From: Phycisphaerae bacterium
GTDB taxonomy: Bacteria > Planctomycetota > Phycisphaerae > Phycisphaerales > UBA1924
Reading direction: 5' to 3'
Length of the DNA: 64,000 bases
Assembly (NCBI GenBank): GCA_030426605.1
Contig: JAUHXM010000001.1
Span: forward strand, 62,001-126,000
In this document: one piece after another, positions 36,320 to 44,707 of the stretch
Position numbering within the stretch: position 1 is the stretch's first letter
Layout: each line of letters opens with the position of its first letter
Position numbers and translations under genes: made by a program
Notes under the pieces: model-generated
The model's input: the letters and a program-made list of their open reading frames with translations, nothing else
Databases searched by the model: none
Told to the model about the DNA's origin: nothing

Positions 36320-38158
36320 ATGACCGCCGCCGTTTCATCCAAGCCGAGCCTGCGTGACCGCGTACAACGGGTGATCCGCGAGCGCCACCGCGCCGGGTGG
36401 TGGCTGACGGTCCTCGGCGCGATCGTCGGCATCGTGACGGCGCTGGGCGCGATCGCGTTCGACTTCGCGCTGCACGAGGTGACGCACTGGTCGGGGGAGG
36501 CGCAGGGGCGGATGCCGCTGTGGCTCTTGCCCGCGATCCCGATGATCGGAGCGTTGATTACGGGTGTGCTCGTTTTCTTCTTCGCGCGTGAGGCGGGCGG
36601 GCACGGCGTGCCCCAGGTGCTCGACGCCCTCATCCGGCGCTCGGGCAACATCCCGGCGCGCATTGGCATCACCAAGGTCCTCGCCTCCATCGCGACCGTC
36701 GGCACCGGCGGCAGCGCGGGCACGGAGGGGCCGATCATCCAGATCGGGTCCACCGCGGGCAGCGTGCTGGCGCGCCGGTTGGGCGTGCCGCGTGAGCACG
36801 TGGGGACGCTCGTCGGGTGCGGCGCCGCGGCGGGCGTGTCGGCGATTTTCAACGCGCCCCTCGCGGGCGTCTTCTTCGCGATGGAGATCCTCCTCCGCGA
36901 TTTCTCGCTCAAAACGTTCACACCCATCGTGATCGCGTCGGTCTTCGCGACGGCCGTCGCGCACGAGTTCGGCGGGTCGTCGGACGCGATCTTCGAGTTC
37001 GAGCTGATCCACTACACGTTCGCCGCGGCGGAGCTGCCGAGCTACGCCGTGCTCGGGCTCGTGTGCGCTGTGGTCGCCACGGCGTTCACGCACATGCTGC
37101 ACGCCGCGGAGGATTTGGCGGGTCGCCTGCCCGTCCACCCGATCCTCAAGCCCGTGCTCGGCGCGATGCTGCTGGGCGTGCTCGGGGTGGCATACATCTC
37201 GACGTACGGCACGGGCGTCTCGTCCGGGGGAACGGCCGTCCCAGCGTTCTTCGGCAACGGCTACGAGACCATCCTCGAATTGCTGGACCCGGCGCGGTAC
37301 GGCGGGCGCGGGCTCGCCGGGCTGCCCGTGCTCGCGTCGCTCTGGATGGTGATCCTCCTGTGTGCGTGCAAAGCGCTCGCGACGACCTTCACCCTGGGCA
37401 CCAAGGGCTCGGGCGGCGTCTTTGCGCCGAGCCTGTTCCTCGGCGCGTGCGCTGGCGCGGCGTTCGGGATGGGACTCGAAGAGGTCGGGCTGCTGCCCGC
37501 GACCGCCTCGCCCGCCGGCTATGCCCTGGTCGGAATGGCGGCCGTCGTCGCGGGGACGACCTTCGCGCCCCTCACGGCGATCCTGCTGCTCTTCGAGATG
37601 ACGCAGGAGCCGCGCGTGCTCGCGCCCATCATGCTCGCCGCGATCGTGAGCACCGCCATGGGGCGCGTGCTCATGCGCGACTCGATCTACACGTTCCGTT
37701 TGCGCCAGGCCGGCATCCTGATCGGGACGGACCGCGATCTGACGCTGCTGCGCCGCGTGCCGGTGAGCCGGGTGACGTCGACCGCGCTTCCGCGCGAGCC
37801 GGTCTACCCGTCCGACCCCCTGAGCAAGCTCATCACGCTGCACGCGCACCACAACGTGCCCGATTTCCCCGTCGTGGACGCCGAGGGCCGGTCGATCGGC
37901 ATGGTCACCGGCGGCGACATGCGGACCGCCCTCATCGACCGCGAGGCGATCCCCCTGCTGCTCGTGGCGGAATTGCTGCGCGACGACCTGCCCACGATCG
38001 ACCCGGCCGAGACGCTCGACACGGTGCTGGACAAGTTCGCCCGCCACGACGCGTCGAGCCTGACCCTCGTGGACCCCGCGACGGGCAAGCCGACCGCCCT
38101 CATCACGCGCAGCAGCGTGATGGCGTGCTACCAGCGCGAGCTGGAGGCGGGCGGGTAA
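36320..38158 (+). CDS. ClC-family chloride channel/transporter with two CBS domains
   Basis: 612 residues. The membrane part (about 25-460) has the three anion-site motifs: TGGSAGTEGPIIQIG (for GSGIPE and GREGP), the central helix GAAAGVSAIFNAPLAGVFFAMEI, and GSGGVFAPSLFLGA. The proton-glutamate position of exchangers is within GTEGP, so an exchanger is possible. Residues about 490-605 are a CBS pair (VYPSDPLSKLITLHAHHNVPDFPVVDAEGRSIGMV and DPAETLDTVLDKFARHDASSLTLVD), usually nucleotide-responsive. TATGAT lies 11 nt before the ATG. The stop codon TAA is itself part of the TAACCT hexamer of the next gene. Confidence 0.94.
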   Translation: MTAAVSSKPSLRDRVQRVIRERHRAGWWLTVLGAIVGIVTALGAIAFDFALHEVTHWSGEAQGRMPLWLLPAIPMIGALITGVLVFFFAREAGGHGVPQVLDALIRRSGNIPARIGITKVLASIATVGTGGSAGTEGPIIQIGSTAGSVLARRLGVPREHVGTLVGCGAAAGVSAIFNAPLAGVFFAMEILLRDFSLKTFTPIVIASVFATAVAHEFGGSSDAIFEFELIHYTFAAAELPSYAVLGLVCAVVATAFTHMLHAAEDLAGRLPVHPILKPVLGAMLLGVLGVAYISTYGTGVSSGGTAVPAFFGNGYETILELLDPARYGGRGLAGLPVLASLWMVILLCACKALATTFTLGTKGSGGVFAPSLFLGACAGAAFGMGLEEVGLLPATASPAGYALVGMAAVVAGTTFAPLTAILLLFEMTQEPRVLAPIMLAAIVSTAMGRVLMRDSIYTFRLRQAGILIGTDRDLTLLRRVPVSRVTSTALPREPVYPSDPLSKLITLHAHHNVPDFPVVDAEGRSIGMVTGGDMRTALIDREAIPLLLVAELLRDDLPTIDPAETLDTVLDKFARHDASSLTLVDPATGKPTALITRSSVMACYQRELEAGG

Positions 38159-38161
38159 CCT
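38156..38161 (+). promoter_or_regulatory. -10-like TAACCT before the CorA-type gene
   Basis: TANNNT hexamer 6 nt upstream of ATG 38168. Its first three bases are the stop codon of the ClC gene. Confidence 0.4.
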
Positions 38162-38167
38162 GACCCC

Positions 38168-39172
38168 ATGACCGACTTCTCCCCCATCGACCCTGACGGC
38201 GGGCTCATCATCGCGACCACCCTCCCCGGGCGTACCGAGGACTTCAACCGCGACGCCGAGACCGCGTGGGCGTCGCTCGGTGCCGGCACACCCGACGCGC
38301 CCGTGTGGGTCCACCTCGATCGCACCAAGGAGCGCGCCCAGCGGTGGGTGCGCGAGCAGGCCGGGCTCGACGAGATGATCGCCGAGTCGCTGCTCGCCGA
38401 AGAGACCCGCCCGCGGTTCGCCGAGCACGAGGGCGGCGTGCTCGTCATCCTCCGCGGCGTGAACATGAACCCCGGCGCCGAGCCGGACGACCTGATCGCC
38501 CTGCGGATGTGGATCGAGCCCGGCCGGGTCATCTCGCTGCGGGCGTTCCGGTTCAGCACGATCGTCGAGCTGCGCAAGCGGGCGCAGGAGGGGCGGGCCC
38601 CGGCGACGCCCGGCGCGTTCGTCTCCGCCGTGGCGCGCGGGCTGGCGACGCGTCTCGGCCCCGTCGTCGAGAACCTGGACGCGATGCTCGACGACGTCGA
38701 GGCGGACCTGATCGACAAGCCGGACGCGGACGGCGACCGCTCGCTGCTCGCGACGATCCGGCGCCAGGCGATCACCTACCGACGCTACATGGTCCCGCAG
38801 CGCGACGCGATGCGCGGCCTGGCGCTGCTGGACGCCCCCGTGCTGTCCAAGCGTGATCAGGCGGAGCTGCGTCACGCCGCGGAGCAGGTGACACGCGTCG
38901 TGGAGGACTTCGAGGAGCTCCGCGATCGGGCGGCGGTCACGAGCGACGAGATCCGCGCGCGCCGCGAGGCACGCCTGAGCAAAACGACATATCTGCTCAC
39001 GGTTGTCGCGACCGTCGCGCTGCCCCTCGGGCTGCTCACCGGCCTGCTGGGCATCAATGTGGGTGGCATGCCCGGCGCGAACAACGGCTGGGCCTTCGCC
39101 ATCGTGTGCGCGGCGATGTTCATCATCGCGGGCATCGAGCTCTGGATGCTCCGCAGGCTGCGTTGGCTCTAG
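38168..39172 (+). CDS. CorA/ZntB-type divalent cation transporter
   Basis: 334 residues. A soluble N-terminal domain (WVHLDRTKERAQRWVREQAGLDEMIAESLL) is followed by long helices from 180 to 270 (RRYMVPQRDAMRGLALLDAP and VVEDFEELRDRAAV) and two C-terminal membrane helices (TTYLLTVVATVALPLGLLTGLLGINVGGMPG, then WAFAIVCAAMFIIAGIELWML). The loop reads GINVGGMPG where CorA has GMN; together with GGMPG this is closer to ZntB than to magnesium CorA. Substrate could be zinc, magnesium or another cation. It is immediately behind the ClC gene. Confidence 0.92.
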   Translation: MTDFSPIDPDGGLIIATTLPGRTEDFNRDAETAWASLGAGTPDAPVWVHLDRTKERAQRWVREQAGLDEMIAESLLAEETRPRFAEHEGGVLVILRGVNMNPGAEPDDLIALRMWIEPGRVISLRAFRFSTIVELRKRAQEGRAPATPGAFVSAVARGLATRLGPVVENLDAMLDDVEADLIDKPDADGDRSLLATIRRQAITYRRYMVPQRDAMRGLALLDAPVLSKRDQAELRHAAEQVTRVVEDFEELRDRAAVTSDEIRARREARLSKTTYLLTVVATVALPLGLLTGLLGINVGGMPGANNGWAFAIVCAAMFIIAGIELWMLRRLRWL

Positions 39173-39196
39173 GTTGGGGCGATGGACCACCCGCCG

Positions 39197-39202
39197 TAGG
39201 AT
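39197..39202 (+). promoter_or_regulatory. -10-like TAGGAT before gene at 39208
   Basis: TANNNT hexamer 5 nt upstream of ATG 39208. Identical in sequence and spacing to those of nadA and uvrC. Confidence 0.5.
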
Positions 39203-39207
39203 CGGTG

Positions 39208-39714
39208 ATGACGGAAACTCCCCCGACCCCGGACCGATCGTTCCCCAAGTGGATCTTCGTGCCCATCGTGCTGGGCGTGATCTTTCTGATGGTCTTGCCG
39301 TGCGCGGGGCTGATCGTTGGCATTGTGCTGCCCGGGCTGGAAGACTCGCGCGAGATGGCGGACATCCGCGAGTCGCAACGCCGCATGCGCGGGATCTACC
39401 AGGCGATGGTGATTTACGCGCAGAACCACGACGACGCCTACCCGCCCGCGGACACGTGGCAGGAGATCCTGGTCTCGACGGGGTACGCGCCCGCCGACTT
39501 GCTCGTCTCGCCGGTTTCCGACGGCGACAACGAGGAGTACGTCTGGCTGCCGGGCGACCTCTGGCACCGTGCTGGTGACTCACCCCCGCTCGTGATGTAC
39601 GAAGACCCGGACCACCACCCGCAGGGCGTCGTGGCGCTGTACGGCGACGGGCGGTCGGACACGATCTCGCGCGAGGAACTCGCGGCGTTGCTGGCGGAGC
39701 AGGCCGGTCCCTGA
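39208..39714 (+). CDS. pilin-like or pseudopilin-like single-pass membrane protein
   Basis: 168 residues. A short head rich in Pro and Thr, one membrane helix at about 15-42 (WIFVPIVLGVIFLMVLPCAGLIVGIVLP), then SREMADIRESQRRMRGIYQAMVIYAQNHDDAYPPADTW. The sequence after the helix matches the N1 helix and NxDxxPP-type turn seen in planctomycete H-X9-DG and type II secretion pseudopilin-like proteins, although the prepilin peptidase motif GFTLxE is absent. Toward the end it has LVMYEDPDHHPQGVVALYGDG. Function unknown. Convergent with uvrC, 3 nt apart. Confidence 0.75.
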   Translation: MTETPPTPDRSFPKWIFVPIVLGVIFLMVLPCAGLIVGIVLPGLEDSREMADIRESQRRMRGIYQAMVIYAQNHDDAYPPADTWQEILVSTGYAPADLLVSPVSDGDNEEYVWLPGDLWHRAGDSPPLVMYEDPDHHPQGVVALYGDGRSDTISREELAALLAEQAGP

Positions 39715-39717
39715 CCC

Positions 39718-41172
39718 TCACTCCCCCAGCGTCTTCTTCTTGCGAAGCAGATGGTGGTACTGCTGCGCGAACCGGTGCGCCTCGTCGCGCACCTGTTGGC
39801 ACAGGCGCAGGCCCGCGTTCGTGCGTGCGAGGCGCACGGGCTCGGCACGCTCCTGCACATAGATCAGCTCTTCTTTCTTCGCGAGGCTGATGACCATCGG
39901 CGGCTGGACGTCGAGCGTCTCGAAGGCTTCGAGCGCCGCGTGGAGCTGCCCGAGCCCGCCGTCGATGAGGACGACGTCCGGGTAAAGCTCCTCGCCCGCG
40001 CCCGCCTCGCGGTAGCGCCGGCTGACGACCTCGCGGATGGACGCGTAGTCGTCGTTCGCGCGCCCGCCGGGCAGGTTGGACACGGAGTTGATGCGGAACC
40101 GGCGGTACTCGTCCTTGAAGGGTCTGCCGTCCACAAAGCAGACCTTGGAGCCCACGGTCTCGCCACCCTGCAGGTGGGCGATGTCGATGCCCTCGATGCA
40201 GCGGACGGGCTTATCGAGCCCGAGCGTCCTGGCGAGCGAGCGGGTCGCCTTCACCGGGTCGCGGTATTCCAATTCGGCCTCGGGCTGCCACTGGTCGGCC
40301 ACCGTCGCGCGCCGGTCCAGGCGCTCGATCGCGCGGACCTGGTCGCGGATCGCGGCGGCCTGCTCGAAATCGCGCGACGCGGCGGCCACCTCCATCTCGG
40401 CGCGCAGCTCCCGGATCATCGCGCTGCGCTTGGACCCGATGAACCGCACGAACCGGTCGATGTCCCTCCGGTAGGCCTCGGGCGAGATCGACTCGTTGCA
40501 CGGCGCGGTGCACTGCCCGATCGCGGCGAGCAGGCACGGGCGGAAGCGCCTGTTCTTCGGGTCGCCGTGCTTGATGTCCAAAGAACACGTCCGGTACTTG
40601 AAGACCTTCTGCAGCTGCGGCAGCGCCTCGCGGAGCGCGCCCGCGTCGGTGAACGGACCGAAGACCTTGGCGCCGCGCATCTCTGGCGCGAGCTCGCCGG
40701 TCTTTGAGTCCGCGCCCGTCGGGTTGCGCGTGATGACGACGCGCGGGTAGTCCTCGCGCATGGTGATCGCGAGGTAGGGGAAGGTCTTGTCGTCCGTCTG
40801 CATCGCGTTGTAGCGCGGGTGGATGTCCTTGATGAGCCGGTTCTCGGCGAGCACGGCCTCCCACTCCGTCTCGAACGCGAGCACGTCGAACGTGTGCACC
40901 TCGTCGAGCATGGGCGACTTGCGCGGGCCCAGGTCCGTCGAGGGGACGAAGTAGCTCGAGACCCGGTCGGGCAGCTTCTTCGCCTTGCCGACGTACAGCA
41001 CCACGCCTTTGTGGTCCTTCATCAGGTAGACGCCGGGCACGCCGGGTAGGTCGCGGGCCTCGCGCCCCAGGCGGGCGAGGCGTTCGGCGCGCGACTCGGT
41101 GCCCCACGGCGGCGGGGCGTCCGCCGCTTGCAGGCCTTCCTCATCCACTGGGATCGGGTCCGGGTCGTCCAC
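39718..41172 (-). CDS. uvrC: excinuclease ABC subunit C lacking the C-terminal helix-hairpin-helix region
   Basis: Nucleotide-excision repair endonuclease, 484 residues against the usual 580-620. It has the GIY-YIG 3' nuclease (GVPGVYLMKD, then VVLYVGKAKKL), the Cys-rich region (KYRTCSLDIKHG and CTAPCNESISPEAY), the UvrB-binding UVR motif (RDFEQAAAIRDQVRAIE), and the RNase H-like 5' nuclease with D330 in GIDIAHLQG and D404 in VLIDGGLGQLHAA. The sequence stops at HHLLRKKKTLGE, directly after DEAHRFA, where other UvrC proteins continue into two HhH DNA-binding motifs. Start is GTG 41172, 5 nt after TAGGAT. Confidence 0.93.
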   Translation of the reverse strand: MDDPDPIPVDEEGLQAADAPPPWGTESRAERLARLGREARDLPGVPGVYLMKDHKGVVLYVGKAKKLPDRVSSYFVPSTDLGPRKSPMLDEVHTFDVLAFETEWEAVLAENRLIKDIHPRYNAMQTDDKTFPYLAITMREDYPRVVITRNPTGADSKTGELAPEMRGAKVFGPFTDAGALREALPQLQKVFKYRTCSLDIKHGDPKNRRFRPCLLAAIGQCTAPCNESISPEAYRRDIDRFVRFIGSKRSAMIRELRAEMEVAAASRDFEQAAAIRDQVRAIERLDRRATVADQWQPEAELEYRDPVKATRSLARTLGLDKPVRCIEGIDIAHLQGGETVGSKVCFVDGRPFKDEYRRFRINSVSNLPGGRANDDYASIREVVSRRYREAGAGEELYPDVVLIDGGLGQLHAALEAFETLDVQPPMVISLAKKEELIYVQERAEPVRLARTNAGLRLCQQVRDEAHRFAQQYHHLLRKKKTLGE

Positions 41173-41177
41173 GGGGC

Positions 41178-41183
41178 ATCCTA
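41178..41183 (-). promoter_or_regulatory. -10-like TAGGAT before uvrC
   Basis: TANNNT hexamer 5 nt upstream of the uvrC GTG start at 41172. Confidence 0.5.
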
Positions 41184-41266
41184 GAAGCGGTCTTGCACGC
41201 CCAATCCGCACGCCAATTCCGCACATTGGGTCAGGCACGAGTGATTCGCGGGGGGACAATGCCCGG

Positions 41267-42190
41267 ATGCCGATCCGACACGACACCGCGATGGACTACC
41301 GCGAGCGCCTGGTGCGGGTGCTCCGAAGGCTGCAGGAGGTCGCCGCGGCGGGCGAGCCGACGCCCGGCGTCGAGGACCTCGCCAGGCTCGCCCATTTCTC
41401 ACGCTACCACTTCAGCCGGCTGTTCAGCTCGATGACGGGCGAGTCGATCGCGGCCCACACGCGGCGTCTGCGCCTGGAGCGCGGCGCGGGCGAGCTGGCG
41501 CGCACGGACCGGCAGGTCATCGAGATTGCGCTCGCCTGCGGGTTCGAGGCCCACGAGTCGTTCGCCCGCGCGTTCAAGACGCACTTCGGGCGCACGCCGA
41601 CGGAGTTCCGCGAGCTCGCGACCGAGCCTCTGGACCTGCCGCCCGCGCCCAACGGCGTGCGGTTCGGCGTGGACGACGCCGCGGGCCGGTTCGTGCCCAT
41701 CCTCAGAGACAACCCGATGCAGGAGGTCCGCGTCGAGGTCGTCAAAGCGCGCCGGCTCGCGGCGCTCCGGCACGTCGGGCCGTATCACCAGATCGGCGAC
41801 GCGTTCGGCAAGCTCTTCGCGTGGGCAGGCCCGCGGCGTCTGCTGGGCCCGTGGACCGAGACCGTCGGCATCTACCACGACGACCACACGCAGCTTGAGC
41901 CCGGCGATCTTCGCGCCGACGCGTGCGTAACCGTCCTGCCCGGCGTGCAAGCCGACGATGACGCGAGCGTCTCGATCATCGAGCTGCCCGAACGCCGGTG
42001 CGCCGTCGCGCTCTACAAGGGCCCGTACGCCCGGTTCGCCGAGGTCTACCAGTGGTTCTACGGCACGTGGTTGCCCGAGTCCGGGCTCGCCCCGGCGGAC
42101 GCGCCGTGCTTCGAGGTGTACCTCAACAACCCGATGGAGGTCGCGCCCGAGGACTGCCTGACGGAGATCTGCATCCCCGTCGAGGGGTGA
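41267..42190 (+). CDS. AraC-family regulator with GyrI-like effector domain
   Basis: 307 residues. Residues 10-110 carry the double HTH of AraC/XylS proteins placed at the N-terminus (LARLAHFSRYHFSRLFSSMTG, then VIEIALACGFEAHESFARAFKTHFGRTPTEFR). Residues 150-307 are a GyrI-like SHS2 domain (VEVVKARRLAALRHVGPYHQIGDAFGKLFAWAG, ending CFEVYLNNPMEVAPEDCLTEICIPV) that binds small molecules, as in SbmC and Rob-type regulators. ATG 41267 has GACAAT 6 nt upstream, possibly a -10. The target genes are not evident. Divergent from uvrC and convergent with the next membrane gene, 1 nt apart. Confidence 0.93.
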   Translation: MPIRHDTAMDYRERLVRVLRRLQEVAAAGEPTPGVEDLARLAHFSRYHFSRLFSSMTGESIAAHTRRLRLERGAGELARTDRQVIEIALACGFEAHESFARAFKTHFGRTPTEFRELATEPLDLPPAPNGVRFGVDDAAGRFVPILRDNPMQEVRVEVVKARRLAALRHVGPYHQIGDAFGKLFAWAGPRRLLGPWTETVGIYHDDHTQLEPGDLRADACVTVLPGVQADDDASVSIIELPERRCAVALYKGPYARFAEVYQWFYGTWLPESGLAPADAPCFEVYLNNPMEVAPEDCLTEICIPVEG

Positions 42191-42191
42191 C

Positions 42192-42785
42192 TCACTCGGC
42201 CGGCGGCGCCAGCGCCGGCTTGGGCCCGCGCACGATCAACGCGATGAAGAACCCCGCGATGATCCACCCGCCGGCGACGTCGGCCATCATCATCAGCGTG
42301 TAGTCCGTCGGGATGTAGAACCAGTTCCACAGCATCCCGTGCGACGCGATCGCGGCCCCGATCGCGAACGCCCAGACCGCGACGAGCTTGCAAACGATCC
42401 CCCCGCCGTTCTTCGCGACGCTGAAGGTGATCATCGAGACCAGGAACGCGACGATCACGTCGATCGCGATGCCCTTGACGAAGACCATCGGCGACATCGC
42501 CGGCAGGCCCTCCTGACGGTAGATGACCTTGCCGATGGGCCCGGCTTGGTGGCGCTCGGCGTACGCCTCCATCGCCACCTCGTCGCTCATGTCGGCGGGC
42601 ATCTCGGGGAAGTAGTACACGCCCGTCTCATCGAGCGCGAGGTCGAGCCCCTCGACGACGGCCGCCTCGGCGGGCAACGGCTTGAGCCCGTCGAACGCCT
42701 TGTTGATGCCGCCGGGCCAGAAGGCGAAGCCCCAAGCGAAGAAGACGATGCCGCCCACGATCGATGCGATGATGACGCGTCCCAT
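42192..42785 (-). CDS. hypothetical four-helix membrane protein
   Basis: 197 residues. Hydrophobic segments at about 3-22 (VIIASIVGGIVFFAWGFAFW), 105-125, 130-152 and 160-185 (MMADVAGGWIIAGFFIALIV) with a soluble loop of about 75 residues after the first, containing LDETGVYYFPEMPADMSDEVAM. The form is reminiscent of DUF1761-like or small planctomycete membrane proteins, but I cannot name it. ATG 42785 is used. Convergent with the AraC-GyrI gene, and 92 nt downstream of the start region of the next lipoprotein gene's stop. Confidence 0.8.
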   Translation of the reverse strand: MGRVIIASIVGGIVFFAWGFAFWPGGINKAFDGLKPLPAEAAVVEGLDLALDETGVYYFPEMPADMSDEVAMEAYAERHQAGPIGKVIYRQEGLPAMSPMVFVKGIAIDVIVAFLVSMITFSVAKNGGGIVCKLVAVWAFAIGAAIASHGMLWNWFYIPTDYTLMMMADVAGGWIIAGFFIALIVRGPKPALAPPAE

Positions 42786-42877
42786 GCCGAACCCCCTTCG
42801 TGCCGTGTCCGGGTGTCAGCATCGGCGCGCACCGCAGACCGGCGTGAGGATGAGGGGCGTCTGGATGTCGGGATGGG

Positions 42878-43342
42878 TTAGGAAGCCCCGGGGCGGACGG
42901 TGAAGCTCTCGCGGTTCGTGTGCCACCCGGGCCCGCGCCACATCTGCCATGGCTGCAGGCGGTTACGCCAGAACTGACGCTCGAAGTTCAGCTGCGTGTC
43001 TGCGTCCCAGCTCTTGTACGCCTCGAGCCCGCGGACCTCGTCGGCCAGCAGGATGAATTCATCCTCGGCTTCCTGGACCCGCAGGGGCTCGGCGGTCGCC
43101 GAGCGGACCATGCCGTTCACCAGATCCGAGTACATGCCCAGGAGGGCGTCGTACTCCTCCTGCATGCGTTGGGGGTCGGTGTTGGGGTTCTGGGTCGCCA
43201 GACGGGCCGACTCGTTCTGGAGGACCGTCTCGATCGCCCGGACCTGGTGGCGTTGCCCGCGGGTGCGCTCGACGCGGCAGCCCGTGAGGGGGGCCACGGT
43301 GCAGGCAGCCAGACAGATCCCGATCGCGATTCGCTTCTTCAT
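42878..43342 (-). CDS. lipoprotein of unknown function
   Basis: 154 residues from ATG 43342 (MKKRIAIGICLAACTVAPLTGCRVER). GGAG sits 5 nt upstream, and a GTG two codons earlier is also open. The lipobox LTGC predicts a lipid-modified Cys at about residue 22. The mature part is helical and charged (VRAIETVLQNESARLATQ and MQEEYDALLGMYSDLVNGMV), ending with a Trp/Arg-rich tail (FWRNRLQPWQMWRGPGWHTN). A weak promoter could be made from TTGTAC and TAACGT (43401-43396 and 43378-43373, 17 nt apart). Not a family I recognise. Confidence 0.8.
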   Translation of the reverse strand: MKKRIAIGICLAACTVAPLTGCRVERTRGQRHQVRAIETVLQNESARLATQNPNTDPQRMQEEYDALLGMYSDLVNGMVRSATAEPLRVQEAEDEFILLADEVRGLEAYKSWDADTQLNFERQFWRNRLQPWQMWRGPGWHTNRESFTVRPGAS

Positions 43343-43453
43343 GATCACTCCTTCGGCCCCCGCGGGGTACGGACGTTACGTTCGCCGGGTTCGGAGTACA
43401 ACCCGGGCATTCTCGGACCCGCCCGTCCCATCCATCCCACCCCCGATCAGAAA

Positions 43454-44683
43454 CTAGCTCAGCGCCAGGCGGACCATCATCTCGACCCCGATCCCGATCG
43501 CGCCGTCGTTGAAGTCGAACTCCGCCTGGTGGAGCTGGGGCTGCGTGGCGGGGTTTTCCCCGGGTGGGCAGAGCCCGACGAGGTAGAAGCAGGCGGGGAC
43601 GTGCTGGCCGTAGTACGAGAAGTCCTCGCCGCCCATGGAGGGCTCCTGGTCGGTGCTGACGTTCGCCTCGCCGACGACGCTCCGGGCGATCTCCGCGACG
43701 CGCTGCGTCTCCGCCGGGTCGTTGTGGGTGACGGGGTAGCCCTCGTCCCACTCGATGCGCGCCCGGCACCCGTGCGCCTCGGCCGTCCGCTCGACGAGTT
43801 GGAAGAGCTCGCGCTTCGCGGCCTTGCGGACCTCGGCGCCGAGGGTCCGGACGGTGCCCACGAGCCTCACCTCGCGCGGGATGACGTTGTTCGCCGACCC
43901 GCCGTGGATCGACCCGATCGTCACCACGACGGACTGCAGCGGCGAGACGCGCCGCGACGCGATGGTCTGCAGCGCCGTGACGACGTGCGCGCTGGCGACG
44001 ACGGGGTCGGCCGCGAGGTGCGGGTAGGCCGCGTGCCCCTGCACGCCTTCGACGGTGATCTCGATGTCGTCCGTCGCGGCGAGCAGCGGGCCCGGGGCGG
44101 TGGCGATCTTGCCGAGCTCGATGCCGGGCCACCCGTGCAGGCCGTAGATGCGCCCGACAGGCGTGCCGAGCCCCCCGTTGCCCGCGCCCTTGAGGCAGCC
44201 CTCGTCGCGCATCCGCTCGCCGCCCGCGCCGCCTTCCTCGGCGGGCTGGAAGACGAACGTGACGGGGTTCGGGCGGTGCTCCAGCCCCGCGAGGACGCGC
44301 GCCGCGCCGAGGAGGATCGTCGTGTGCCCGTCGTGCCCGCAGGCGTGCATGACGCCCGGGTTCTCGCTCGCGTAGGGCTTGCCCGTGTTCTCTTGGATGG
44401 GCAGGGCGTCCATGTCCGCCCGCAACGCGACGGCGGGCCCCTGCTCGGCGGTCGTCGCGGGCAGGTGCGCGAGCACGCCCGTGCCCGGCTTGCCATCGAA
44501 GACCGCGAACCCGGTCGTGTGCTCGATGCCCAGCGCGGTCAGCTCCCGCACGACGCGGGCGGACGTCTCGCGTTCGTTGTCGCTCAGCTCGGGCTGGCGG
44601 TGGAAGGCGCGGCGCAGCTCGGTGAGCGCGTCCAGCTCGGCCTGCACGCGTGAACGAATCTCGGCGGCGGTGTCGGTCAGCAT
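43454..44683 (-). CDS. M20-family amidohydrolase (hippurate hydrolase or N-acyl-amino-acid deacetylase type)
   Basis: 409 residues, metal-dependent peptidase M20D-like hydrolase that removes acyl groups from amino acids. Motifs: LRRAFHRQPELS, ALRADMDALPI, VMHACGHDGHTTILLGAARVLA (metal His and Asp), FVFQPAEEGGAGG (catalytic Glu pair), LHGWPGIELGKI, the lid/dimer domain with GVQGHAAYPHLAADPV, and MGGEDFSYYGQHVPACFYLVG. Length is typical. TATCAT is exactly 5 nt before the ATG. The substrate cannot be settled from sequence. Downstream of the HD-GYP gene on the same strand by 24 nt, so it may also be read through from it. Confidence 0.93.
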   Translation of the reverse strand: MLTDTAAEIRSRVQAELDALTELRRAFHRQPELSDNERETSARVVRELTALGIEHTTGFAVFDGKPGTGVLAHLPATTAEQGPAVALRADMDALPIQENTGKPYASENPGVMHACGHDGHTTILLGAARVLAGLEHRPNPVTFVFQPAEEGGAGGERMRDEGCLKGAGNGGLGTPVGRIYGLHGWPGIELGKIATAPGPLLAATDDIEITVEGVQGHAAYPHLAADPVVASAHVVTALQTIASRRVSPLQSVVVTIGSIHGGSANNVIPREVRLVGTVRTLGAEVRKAAKRELFQLVERTAEAHGCRARIEWDEGYPVTHNDPAETQRVAEIARSVVGEANVSTDQEPSMGGEDFSYYGQHVPACFYLVGLCPPGENPATQPQLHQAEFDFNDGAIGIGVEMMVRLALS

Positions 44684-44688
44684 CCGCG

Positions 44689-44694
44689 ATGATA
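44689..44694 (-). promoter_or_regulatory. -10-like TATCAT before the M20 gene
   Basis: Matches TATAAT at 5 of 6 and stands 5 nt upstream of ATG 44683. It is inside the 24-nt gap after the HD-GYP gene. Confidence 0.5.
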
Positions 44695-44707
44695 CGCGGA
44701 CGACCGA

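Noticed and set aside
36335..39802. An 1155-codon open frame antisense to the ClC, CorA-type and 39208 genes
   Set aside because: Low-complexity Arg/Asp/Gly composition typical of shadow frames at high GC. The plus-strand genes show full domain motifs.
41218..41232. Possible GCAC or similar repeats near the AraC gene
   Set aside because: Too short and irregular to be a real repeat or operator.
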